From the NCBI GenBank assembly GCA_001799565.1, contig MGTS01000004.1, positions 1-39,626 on the forward strand: a stretch of DNA of 39,626 nucleotides, in the 5' to 3' direction. The position numbers were made by a program, and so were the translations under genes. This DNA comes from Elusimicrobia bacterium GWA2_51_34 (GTDB lineage: Bacteria; Elusimicrobiota; Elusimicrobia; Elusimicrobiales; UBA9959). Position 1 is the first letter of the stretch. The number at the start of each line of letters is the position of its first letter. Under the pieces are notes generated by a model. It saw nothing but the letters and a program-made list of their open reading frames with translations. It was not told the origin of the DNA and searched no databases. Below, in pieces: positions 22,620-29,773 of this stretch.

Positions 22620-24188
22620 CTAATAGCACCCTTTTGGTTCTGACAACTCGAAAAAATGGAATTCCGATATCTCACGGTTTGATGTATATAGCGGCAGCGT
22701 TTCTTTAATGTCGTCCGTAACGGCTACCAGAATAGCAGATTGGTTGTCAGTTGAGCTTTTAAGAGCCCAAGCAATGGCTCCCTTTGCGTCTCCGGACTTC
22801 ACTTGTGCCACAGCTACACCTCGCAAAGCATCAGGACGAACGCAACCATCTTCAATATTATCTGCAGTGCGTTGAGCAGCTACGACCTCTCCAATCTCAG
22901 CCTGAGTTTTAGCAATAACTGACATAAGCCGAGCTTTCATCTCCTCCCACTTAACACCTTTTACAAGTTGAAGGGCACTTTCAGTATCCTTGAGTTTCAC
23001 TTTATCTTTGACAACAACTTCAAGGACCTCGTTTCTATAATTCCCATCGTTAATGGAAGAAGATATTTCAACCGCATTTTGCGCATTCCCTTGAGTTACT
23101 TCGGCCAGCGCAATATCCCTCAACGCCAAGTCTTTAAAAAATTTTGATTTAATGGATTCAGCCGTCTTCCGAGCGCCTTTAACGTCTCCTGCTTTAGCCT
23201 GGGCTCCTACAACAGCTGCCACAGCCTGGTCGGAATACATAATCGCATTTTGAACCGCCCCCTCAACATCTCCCGCAGTGAATTGTTTTACAACTATGGC
23301 TTTTATGCTTTCATTCCTCAGCCCCTTCCATTTAATGGTATTGGCAATCTCAATGGCATTTTTTATATCTCCTCCAGCAGTTGGCGCTTCCGCAATTTCC
23401 TGCCAAACATCACCAGAAACAGCGAGTTGCCGCGCTTGATTCAAATGATTCCAGGCATCCTTTCCGTTATTAGCCCGGAATTCCACTTTAGCAATTGCCG
23501 TCAATACTCGGGCTTTATCATTCCCATCACTTAGGTTCTCTACAATTTTCGCAGCTCCCTCCATATCTCGATCCGATTGTAACCGTCCAAGCTCAACTAA
23601 AGTATTAGCCTGTTCCCGGTCTTTGAGAAGTCCCACGGTCTTCATGGCTTCAATTGGGCATCCTGATTGCATTTGGGCAATAGCGATACCACTCAAAGTA
23701 GCGTCCTTAGGTGTACCAAGTTCAGAGATATCAGCATTCAGGGTAATCGCGACCTGAACAGCTTTATTAAATGTTTCCTTTGCTATTATCAAGTTTCCTG
23801 CTTTTGCTTGAGCTGCAGCTACAGCCGTCAATGCCTGAGCTCGATAAAAAGCACTGGTGATTTTACTCGTGGTCTGCTGTGCCCCAATCAGATCGCCTGT
23901 TGCAACCTGAACAAGTCCGATAATAACCAAAGGAAAAGCTTTAGCGTCTTCGTCCTGAATAGCAGAAACCGTCTGGAAGGCACTTTTTATATCTCCTGCC
24001 ACAGCCTGAGCTTCTGCCACAGACTGCAAAACACTATCTTTGGGATAAGAAGACGGCGCTTTGATGACATCCGCGGCTTGGCGAATTTGGGCTAAAATCG
24101 ACAATGCCGCGGTGTTTTCTTGCGCGTATACTTTTAGATAAGAAACCGACATCAACAAACTAAATAGGCAAATGAGATTGGTTTTCAT
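22620..24188 (-). CDS. exported 13-repeat solenoid protein
   Basis: A 522-residue protein with a signal peptide (residues 1-21, cleavage near VYA). Residues 35 to about 490 are some 13 tandem helical repeats of about 33 residues. The loose consensus is A-x-A-Q-x-x-A-G-D-x-x-G-A-x-x-T-A-x-x-I, with a second helix containing R/A-x-x-A-L-x-x-I. Examples are IGLVQVATGDLIGAQQTT and AAQAKAGDVKGARKTAESI. It looks like a TPR/HEAT-like right-handed solenoid that would bind a protein or peptide outside the inner membrane. The target is unknown. The sequence is visibly AT-richer than the flanking genes. It is the only gene of module 1 between repeat elements A and B, which suggests it arrived as a unit. 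Confidence 0.7.
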   Translation of the reverse strand: MKTNLICLFSLLMSVSYLKVYAQENTAALSILAQIRQAADVIKAPSSYPKDSVLQSVAEAQAVAGDIKSAFQTVSAIQDEDAKAFPLVIIGLVQVATGDLIGAQQTTSKITSAFYRAQALTAVAAAQAKAGNLIIAKETFNKAVQVAITLNADISELGTPKDATLSGIAIAQMQSGCPIEAMKTVGLLKDREQANTLVELGRLQSDRDMEGAAKIVENLSDGNDKARVLTAIAKVEFRANNGKDAWNHLNQARQLAVSGDVWQEIAEAPTAGGDIKNAIEIANTIKWKGLRNESIKAIVVKQFTAGDVEGAVQNAIMYSDQAVAAVVGAQAKAGDVKGARKTAESIKSKFFKDLALRDIALAEVTQGNAQNAVEISSSINDGNYRNEVLEVVVKDKVKLKDTESALQLVKGVKWEEMKARLMSVIAKTQAEIGEVVAAQRTADNIEDGCVRPDALRGVAVAQVKSGDAKGAIAWALKSSTDNQSAILVAVTDDIKETLPLYTSNREISEFHFFELSEPKGCY

Positions 24189-24329
24189 TATGATATTGCC
24201 CCCCGTAACATCAAAATCCCTAGTATCAGGAAAGCTCTACTACCCTAGTGAGTATCCATTATGATACCAAAAGCGGACTTTTCGACAAAATTTCCAGACC
24301 TTTTGTCCAGTAAGAGCAAAAACAGGCAT

Positions 24330-24647
24330 TTCGAATCCCTTTGACCCCTAAGTCAAGGGGATTCGAACTTTTAGGCGTTTAGCAGGGTTGGGGCACCGCA
24401 GAGAGTAACTTTTCACCCTCATAGCCGGTAATTCGGAAGAGGTCCAAGGTCAGAAAAAAGGCAGGGACAAAACAGGTTTCTCCAGTGAAGTGCCTCTTCA
24501 AAAAGTTCGGTTTTGGCCCCCGTTGACCGCGCCAATTTACCGCCAATTCACCAACCCCTATTCGGTTGGTGTTTTGCTTTAAAAAGTTCGTTTTTGCCCC
24601 CCTTTGTCCAGCTGCCACAACACCCCCCAAAAACGAACTTTTAAAGC
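24330..24647. repeat. accessory-module repeat element, copy B
   Basis: The region from 24189 to 24735 holds no gene. A tight hairpin (TTCGAATCCCTTTGAC at 24330-24345, inverse at 24352-24367) is followed by a stretch of about 190 bases aligning to copy C through GGCACCGCAGAGAG, CGGAAGAGG and AAAAAGTTCGG. It ends with a 20-bp hairpin (arms 24576-24596 and 24628-24647) built on GTTCGTTTTTG. A further CCAACC/GGTTGG hairpin lies at 24550-24570. It separates the solenoid gene from the Fic operon. Confidence 0.78.
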
Positions 24648-24735
24648 ACTTATTGCGTCAAACATCCGACAAGAAACACTTTTAATTGTGAAAAACTCGT
24701 CGACCATGTTGGCGACCAATACATGTGTGTGAATT

Positions 24736-25581
24736 TTATGCCAATTGTCGCCAAGGCTGGTTTAGCTCTGCTGCTTTTATAATCGTGAAGACCTTATCAA
24801 CCTCGGAAACAAATACTGGGGTCTTCGGAGTTGGAATTCCAGCCACCATTTCTCGCAAACCTGCCTCTGCGATAAGCAATCGTTCAAAACCTTCCGCTTT
24901 AAATGGTTTTTTTTGCAAATCCGGGAAAAGGACAACTATAAGTCGAAGAATCATCCACAGCAGGTCCGTTGCAACATTCATTGGATGCGTAACCAGATAC
25001 TTATCGTATTTTAAATTCCAACTAACGGAGCGTTGCTTGCCTCGTACCAGGTCCATTATAAGAGACACAACCCGATGGCGCTTACTATGCGTAACCATCG
25101 AGGTATAATTCCAAATGAACTCCCAATCCACCTTCAATTCATCCCTAAGAAAATTGCGCACATTAAAATCGGGAGTTCCAACCTGTTTTTTCGTCCATAT
25201 ATTGCTGTGATGCTCTTGATGGCACGATGCCCAGATAATGCGCACTATTCCCTCAAAAACCGACCTATTTAGGATATTCGCCTCATCATAGAAACCATCC
25301 ATAAAGTCATCATTCGCACGGAACAAAGTTTCCAGGATATTGGGGAAGAAGGGATACTGACTACTTCGATGCCTGGCCCATTTTTCTTTAGTGGCATAAT
25401 TCAACGCCTCCGTTGTTTGCGCCGCAACTTCAAACGCCCCTTCAAATATTTTCACATAGCCATGGTAATCACCAACAAACTGCTTACGATGATTCTCTTT
25501 AAAGCGAATCACATCGCCAATGGTTGTGGACCTTTCCCATTGAGCCATTACATCTACCGCTCGTTTTACTTTTTCATTCAT
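24736..25581 (-). CDS. DUF5677-like protein of unknown function, third gene of the Fic operon
   Basis: A 281-residue protein from ATG 25579-25581; the longer frame to 25734 would run through the HNH gene, so it is rejected. It overlaps the HNH stop by 8 bases, which implies coupling. It is alpha-helical. A helix near residue 105 (GFYDEANILNRSVFEGIVRIIWAS) and a motif near 155 (WEFIWNYTSMVTHSKRHRVVSLIMDL, with Ser/Thr-x-x-x-His-Ser) resemble the DUF5677 family, in which a conserved Glu/Arg helix precedes a His. The similarity is weak and my assignment is tentative. DUF5677-type genes are often near defence or toxin loci. No membrane segment or signal peptide is seen. Confidence 0.6.
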   Translation of the reverse strand: MNEKVKRAVDVMAQWERSTTIGDVIRFKENHRKQFVGDYHGYVKIFEGAFEVAAQTTEALNYATKEKWARHRSSQYPFFPNILETLFRANDDFMDGFYDEANILNRSVFEGIVRIIWASCHQEHHSNIWTKKQVGTPDFNVRNFLRDELKVDWEFIWNYTSMVTHSKRHRVVSLIMDLVRGKQRSVSWNLKYDKYLVTHPMNVATDLLWMILRLIVVLFPDLQKKPFKAEGFERLLIAEAGLREMVAGIPTPKTPVFVSEVDKVFTIIKAAELNQPWRQLA

Positions 25582-26245
25582 GCAAATCCAGATTGCTCTT
25601 TCCGAGGTTGCACTTTTGGCACAAAGTCCTGAGATTTGATATCTCCGTTTTTCCACCCTTACTCCATGGGATAACATGATCGACATGTAAATCCACGCTC
25701 GGATCTTTAGCAGGACTTGCACCACATTGAACACATGCGAAATGATCCCTATTGAGGACTTGGAATCTTAACCGGAGTGATGGATCACGACCAACTCTTT
25801 TCTCAACGCCTGCAGTGACCTGTTTAGTAGGCAGAACCTTATCGGCTTGCGCGGCATACTCAATAAAACATCTTAATGCTTCAGACCAAGATTTAAAGCG
25901 CCTATTATAGGGGCTTTGAGAAATTGCCGAGGGCGGTGAAGTTAAGTCGCTTCTAACAGGTTGCTCGCCTTTATGCCGCCAGATATTCAATATGTTTTCA
26001 AACAATTCCTCGTCGGAGAAATTGCAGATATTTGCGGGGAGCAAACCGGCCTTTGCAAGTGCTGAGCTCCATGTCCCGAAATGGCTAAACATAGTTGAGG
26101 GATTATATTTCCCGCCATTTTCGCAATACATCCTTTGCGACAATTCCAATTTTCCGGTCTTACTTGCAACCACTTTTAAATCCTCTAACAATTCTTCATC
26201 CGTTACAGGGGTATTTTTGGGAGGTTTATATTGAAAAGAATCCAT
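25574..26245 (-). CDS. HNH endonuclease with two homing-endonuclease-associated repeats
   Basis: A 223-residue protein. Residues about 15-58 (TDEELLEDLKVVASKTGK ... FGTWSSALAKAGL) and about 77-118 (SDEELFENILNIWRHKGE ... FKSWSEALRCFIEY) are two copies of the HNH-repeat fold that binds DNA. The C-terminal part is an HNH nuclease with two Cys pairs: FACVQCGASPAKDPSVDLHVDHVIPWSKGGKTEISNLRTLCQKCNLGKS. The His-Val-Asp-His and the Asn are catalytic and structural. It lies 20 bases after the Fic stop. It could be a DNA-targeting component of the module or a stand-alone mobile endonuclease. The HNH chain is complete and looks active. Confidence 0.85.
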   Translation of the reverse strand: MDSFQYKPPKNTPVTDEELLEDLKVVASKTGKLELSQRMYCENGGKYNPSTMFSHFGTWSSALAKAGLLPANICNFSDEELFENILNIWRHKGEQPVRSDLTSPPSAISQSPYNRRFKSWSEALRCFIEYAAQADKVLPTKQVTAGVEKRVGRDPSLRLRFQVLNRDHFACVQCGASPAKDPSVDLHVDHVIPWSKGGKTEISNLRTLCQKCNLGKSNLDLHE

Positions 26246-26265
26246 AACTATTCCCTTGGCGAATC

Positions 26266-27267
26266 CTACTTTAGCGAATATTTGGTATTTTTATGTGTCC
26301 CTTCGACAATTACTATACCGGCCTTAGTCAACGGTCTCAATGCATAGTGTGCGCCGGGAACGGTTACCCTCAAAGCGCGGCCGATATCACGGATGCCCAT
26401 CGGGCTGCGCTCACGGAGTGTGCGGAGAAGTTTCTCCTGGCGCAGGGTAAGTGAAACTGGTAGGTCCTTTTCTTTAAGACCAAGAGCCGTTATCCTACCC
26501 TGAACGCGTTCCAGGGTTTCAAGCAGGGCTTCGGACATAAATTCCAGCCAAGTGCCGAGGTCTTCCCCCTCAACCTGTACGCGCTGAAGCGCCTTAATGT
26601 ATAAATTGCGGTTTTCCAACAGGATCTCGTCAAGAGCAAAGACATGCAAAGTATCGAAACCTGCCCTATAGAGCTGCCAGGTTGCCAGTGCCCTGGCAAG
26701 ACGGCCGTTGCCGTCCCGGAAAGGGTGAATTTCAACAAAACGCAAATGAAGAATGGAGGAAGAGAAAACAGCGGGCAGCTCGTTGGCTTCGGTATTAAGC
26801 CAGTGAAGCAGATCATGCATTAGGCCAGGAACCTGCTTCCACGGAGCGCCCACATGGAGGCCTGCCCGCACATCTAACTGTCTATAAGCGCCTATGGGGC
26901 CATCGTCACATGCCCCTTCGCCCATCAGCTTGTGCAGGGATAGAATGTTTTTTTCGGTAATATGCGCGGCTTTTTCCTGTTTTTGCAGCCACTCCAGCGC
27001 CGCCAGATAGTTCTGGGCCATGCGGACGTCTTTATTCGGATAGCCAAGGGCCTTTTTGCCGTCTAATAGGCCTTTCACGGCCTCCAGGGATAACGTACAA
27101 CCCTCTATGGCAGTAGAGCCCCAAGCGGCGCGAGCCATGGCGTCTTTCACAAGTGACGGAACCCACGGAACTTTGACTGTTGAGGCGCGGATCTGCTCTT
27201 TTAGCGCAGTAATATCTTCCAGCAACCGGTAAACGCGGGGCGAAACCTTAAAATCGGGCTTATACAT
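26266..27267 (-). CDS. Fic-family AMP transferase, class II, with winged-helix tail
   Basis: A 333-residue protein. The N-terminal Fic_N part carries the inhibitory helix motif Ser51-x-x-x-Glu55-Gly56 (GSTAIEGCTLS), which blocks ATP in the class II arrangement. The active-site loop EIHPFRDGNGRLARAL has the complete HPFRDGNGR at residues 181-189, so it should transfer AMP to a target protein. The C-terminal 60 residues form a winged-helix (LTLRQEKLLRTLRERSPMGIRDIGRALRVTVPGAHYALRPLTKAGIV). Such tails bind DNA, so it may regulate itself through the three direct repeats in its promoter. It is first in the operon with HNH and the DUF5677-like gene. The target of AMPylation is unknown. Confidence 0.9.
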   Translation of the reverse strand: MYKPDFKVSPRVYRLLEDITALKEQIRASTVKVPWVPSLVKDAMARAAWGSTAIEGCTLSLEAVKGLLDGKKALGYPNKDVRMAQNYLAALEWLQKQEKAAHITEKNILSLHKLMGEGACDDGPIGAYRQLDVRAGLHVGAPWKQVPGLMHDLLHWLNTEANELPAVFSSSILHLRFVEIHPFRDGNGRLARALATWQLYRAGFDTLHVFALDEILLENRNLYIKALQRVQVEGEDLGTWLEFMSEALLETLERVQGRITALGLKEKDLPVSLTLRQEKLLRTLRERSPMGIRDIGRALRVTVPGAHYALRPLTKAGIVIVEGTHKNTKYSLK

Positions 27268-27302
27268 GCATAAAGTTTACATAAAGTTTTGCATAAAGTC
27301 AA
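27268..27302 (-). promoter_or_regulatory. leaderless Fic-operon promoter with three direct-repeat operators
   Basis: Three direct copies of a near-identical word (GCATAAAGTT 27268, ACATAAAGTT 27279, GCATAAAGTC 27291) repeat with an 11 to 12 base period. On the minus strand they contain TTGACT (27297-27302), a 17-base spacer and TAAACT (27274-27279). The -10 ends 7 bases before the ATG, so the transcript should be leaderless or nearly so. The periodic words suit cooperative binding by a winged-helix protein, possibly the Fic tail. Confidence 0.6.
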
Positions 27303-27332
27303 CCCCCGGCTGACGTCGAGGAAGGCCTGTCG

Positions 27333-27551
27333 GTTCGAATCCGGTTGTCTGACTGCCAAAGGGATTCGAACTTTTTGTGTTTTAGAGGGTTTCAGGCACT
27401 GCGGAGAGGTTCTTTTCGGCACCTATTCCGCCTACGCGGAAGATGCTTAGGTTCAAAATAAAGGGAGCCATGCAGTTAGTTTTACCAATGAGAGGCTTCT
27501 TTAAAAAGTTCGTGTTTGCATCCCCTTGCTCGCGCCAATTGTTTTTGATTT
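27333..27551. repeat. accessory-module repeat element, copy C
   Basis: A perfect 10-bp inverted pair (GTTCGAATCC at 27333-27342, inverse at 27362-27371) is followed by about 190 bases aligning to copy B: GGCACTGCGGAGAG, CGGAAGATG, AGGTTCAAAATAAAG, TGAGAGGCTTCTTTAAAAAGTTCG and GCGCCAATTG. It sits between the Fic promoter and the 3' end of the ferric-reductase-type gene and touches the latter's stop. GGTTCGAATCC has the sequence of a tRNA T-arm; no complete tRNA was found around it. Confidence 0.75.
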
Positions 27552-28229
27552 TTACCCCCCATCGTTCTGGAAGGCAATATGTCCGCGACGCCGGGCAAGC
27601 CAGAAGGGCTTTATAAAACGGCCCCAGGCAAGTGTCAGCAGGACAAAACCGTATAAGGCGTACCAGACCATGGCAAAATAAAAATTGCCGTTAATGTCCC
27701 CGCCCAGTTCCAGCTGATGGCCGATAAAAAGACCAAACCCCGCGTAAAGCATCATATGAGAGACGCGCCAGACCTTATAATTAAGCCTTTTTTTTACCGG
27801 AGTCAGGGACATGAAAACAGCCGCGAAAAAAATTAACATCCCGGCCCCTGCGGCCAAAACATCTTCCCAGCCCAGAATATCGCTGAACTGCGCAAAAAAA
27901 GACAGGTCGTTTTGAGCCGCGGAAGCCATTACCACAAGGACAGGATGCAGGACAAGAACAAGAGGTATCAGGAGACCCTCAAAATGATGCGCGCTTGTAA
28001 CGCGGCCGGAACGGAAAAGCGGTTCAATCCATTTCACGCGCGAAACAAGCAGCAACTGGGCCAGTATGCCCAGAGAAGCCAATATGCCGGCCAAACGCCC
28101 GAAAGCCAGCAGGCGCCCGGCGGAGTAGTCAAACAGGCTGCCCATAGGGGAATTAAGGGAATTAAACAGCCAAAGACCGATAGCCGCGATTATACCGGCC
28201 GGGAAAATAAAGAGCGGGATTTTTTTCAT
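27552..28229 (-). CDS. ferric-reductase-type membrane protein, possibly truncated
   Basis: A 225-residue membrane protein from ATG 28227-28229; the longer frame to 28256 would run through the ferritin terminator. There are about six membrane segments with His residues for two haems (AHHFEGLLIPLVLVLHPVLVV near residue 85, and HMMLYAGFGLFIGHQ near 155). This is the Ferric_reduct cytochrome-b-like domain. The usual family member continues after the last segment into FAD- and NAD-binding domains. Here the chain ends WLARRRGHIAFQNDGG, right where those would begin, and repeat element C starts 1 base after the stop. It may therefore have been cut off by the element. Short stand-alone relatives exist (MsrQ-like), so truncation is not proven. 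Confidence 0.75.
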   Translation of the reverse strand: MKKIPLFIFPAGIIAAIGLWLFNSLNSPMGSLFDYSAGRLLAFGRLAGILASLGILAQLLLVSRVKWIEPLFRSGRVTSAHHFEGLLIPLVLVLHPVLVVMASAAQNDLSFFAQFSDILGWEDVLAAGAGMLIFFAAVFMSLTPVKKRLNYKVWRVSHMMLYAGFGLFIGHQLELGGDINGNFYFAMVWYALYGFVLLTLAWGRFIKPFWLARRRGHIAFQNDGG

Positions 28230-28235
28230 GGGGAT

Positions 28236-28270
28236 AAAAACCGGCGCCGCCCGCAAGGAACGACGCCGGC
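28236..28270 (-). terminator. intrinsic terminator after ferritin
   Basis: On the minus strand, CCGGCGTCG, a loop (TTCCTTG) and GCGCCGG lead into TTTTT at 28236-28240. It lies about 80 bases after the ferritin stop and ends 7 bases before the chosen start of the ferric-reductase-type gene. That supports the shorter start. Confidence 0.65.
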
Positions 28271-28351
28271 TTTAAAAACGCTTTTATTTCGCTTCCGTAA
28301 ACTGCCCGCACGGCGGGGAGCAGACGGGACAAAACTTTATGTTGAGGCCGC

Positions 28352-28885
28352 CTATGGCGCGACCGCAGGCCCGGCGGGCTGGGTGCTGTCCACAAAAACC
28401 CGTATGGAGAGTTCCTTGTCCAGCATGAACAGGCCTTCCCTGGAATCGCCTATAAGCTTCAGCTTGTCGGCTATCTCCGAGGAATTGGCCTCCTCTTCCA
28501 CCTGCTCGTCCACGAACCAGTTTAACATGCTGGCGGTGGCGTGGTCGCGCTCGGCAAGCGCCGTGTCCACAATATTGTTTATCATGGCGGTCACCTTCTG
28601 CTCGTGCTCATAAGCGGCGGCGAACATCTCAAGCGGTGTTTTCCAGTCATCGCGCACGCCCTCTATTGCCGGCAGTTTTGAATGGCCGCCGCGCTCAAGT
28701 ATAAAGCGGTAGAATTTCATCGCGTGGGTCATTTCCTCCTGGGCCTGCACGTAAAGCCAGTTGGCCATGCCTTTAAGGTTCATCTCGGTGCAGCGCGCCG
28801 ACATGCCGAGATAAAGATAGGCCGAATATAACTCGGCGTTGACCTGCTTATTTATGGCGTCTTCAACCTTCTTATTTATTTTCAT
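28352..28885 (-). CDS. ftnA: bacterial ferritin
   Basis: A 177-residue iron-storage protein. The four-helix bundle carries the ferroxidase ligands: Glu in NAELYSAYLYLGM (near residue 18), the pair in YVQAQEEMTHAMKFY (Glu-Glu-x-x-His near residue 50), Glu in YEHEQKVTAM (near 94) and the second-shell Gln in FVDEQVEEEANSSEI (near 127). This matches FtnA rather than bacterioferritin, since no haem Met is seen. It takes up Fe(II), oxidises it and stores it as mineral. It has its own AGGA ribosome site and a terminator after it. Next to a ferric-reductase-type gene and the WrbA gene, it suggests an iron/redox cluster. The last ten residues (STQPAGPAVAP) are a low-complexity tail. Confidence 0.93.
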   Translation of the reverse strand: MKINKKVEDAINKQVNAELYSAYLYLGMSARCTEMNLKGMANWLYVQAQEEMTHAMKFYRFILERGGHSKLPAIEGVRDDWKTPLEMFAAAYEHEQKVTAMINNIVDTALAERDHATASMLNWFVDEQVEEEANSSEIADKLKLIGDSREGLFMLDKELSIRVFVDSTQPAGPAVAP

Positions 28886-28984
28886 TTTATCCTCCGTTAC
28901 TTAAAACTTCTACCGAGCCGAAGCCCGGCCTGCCGCCTGAAGATATAATACAATAAACGGGCCGGCTATCCGCCGGGGAAGGGG

Positions 28985-29608
28985 TTATTCCGCTTTCAGG
29001 CCGGCAAGACGTTCGGTCAGCCGGGCTACGTACCTGCCCTGGTATCTGGCGGCATCCAGTTCGCTCTTACCGGGCATGCGCTCACCCTGTCCGCCGGCTA
29101 TGGTGGTTGCGCCGTAAGGGGAACCGCCGGTCATTTCCGTCACGTCCATCTGTCCCTTAAAAGAGTAAGGCAACCCGGCCACTACCATGCCATGGTGCAA
29201 AAGGGTGGTATGGAAGGAAAGTATGGTAGATTCCTGTCCGCCATGCTGCGTGGCGGAACTGGTTATAACACTGCCGACTTTGCCTATCATGGAACCTTTG
29301 AGCCACAGGCCGCCGGTGGAATCCAGGAACTGCCGCATCTGCCCGCACATATTGCCGAAGCGCGTGGGAGTACCGAAAATTATGGCGTCGGCGGCCGCCA
29401 GGTCCTCTACAGTGCAGACCTCCACTCCAGCCTGCGCCTTCTGCGCTTCTACAGCGCCCATCTTCTCAAGCACTTCCTTAGGGAGCGTTTCCGGAACACG
29501 TTTAAGCGTAACCGCCGCGCCTTTCACGGATTTCGCGCCCTCCACAGCCGCCTGCATCATTTGATAAATATGCCCGTACATGGAATAGTAAACAACAATA
29601 ATTTTCAT
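28985..29608 (-). CDS. wrbA: WrbA NAD(P)H:quinone oxidoreductase
   Basis: A 207-residue flavodoxin-fold enzyme read from ATG 29606-29608, which has an AAGGAGAAAAAG ribosome site; a longer frame adds ten residues without a site. The FMN-binding phosphate loop is [11 protein letters not shown] near residue 8. The isoalloxazine loops are [18 protein letters not shown] near residue 77 and [30 protein letters not shown] near residue 110. GSPYGATTI near residue 160 is another WrbA signature. It reduces quinones by two electrons to avoid semiquinone radicals. It is divergent from the metzincin gene across 165 bases. Confidence 0.93.
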   Translation of the reverse strand: MKIIVVYYSMYGHIYQMMQAAVEGAKSVKGAAVTLKRVPETLPKEVLEKMGAVEAQKAQAGVEVCTVEDLAAADAIIFGTPTRFGNMCGQMRQFLDSTGGLWLKGSMIGKVGSVITSSATQHGGQESTILSFHTTLLHHGMVVAGLPYSFKGQMDVTEMTGGSPYGATTIAGGQGERMPGKSELDAARYQGRYVARLTERLAGLKAE

Positions 29609-29773
29609 CTTTTTCTCCTTATATTTTCCACGGCACAAAATACCTTTTATATAAATTTATTACAATTCCGTCCTCCCGGTCAATCGGTACAAATCCCCAT
29701 ATTGTTCAGTAAAAACACTTATATTACCGGGCTTTGTAATAAAACTGACCATTGGCAAAGGTATAATTTAGTG

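Noticed and set aside
24379-24630. 83-codon frame in element B
   Set aside because: It is made of repeat sequence (inverted arms and T/A runs) with no ribosome site or family resemblance.
22500-24647. Integron cassette array with attC sites
   Set aside because: The hairpins lack the RYYYAAC/GTTRRRY ends of attC, and no IntI gene is in the window.
25582-25734. N-terminal extension of the DUF5677-like frame
   Set aside because: It lies within the HNH coding sequence; the overlapping ATG at 25581 gives the usual coupled arrangement.
28270-28351. Cys-rich run FCPVCSPPCGQF after the ferritin gene
   Set aside because: No start codon was found in its frame, and it overlaps the ferritin 3' end; it may be chance, or a relic of a zinc-ribbon tail.
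29192-29773. N-terminal extension of the metzincin frame by about 194 residues
   Set aside because: It is antisense to wrbA; the ATG at 29774 is followed by a hydrophobic start segment and preceded by a -10-like box.
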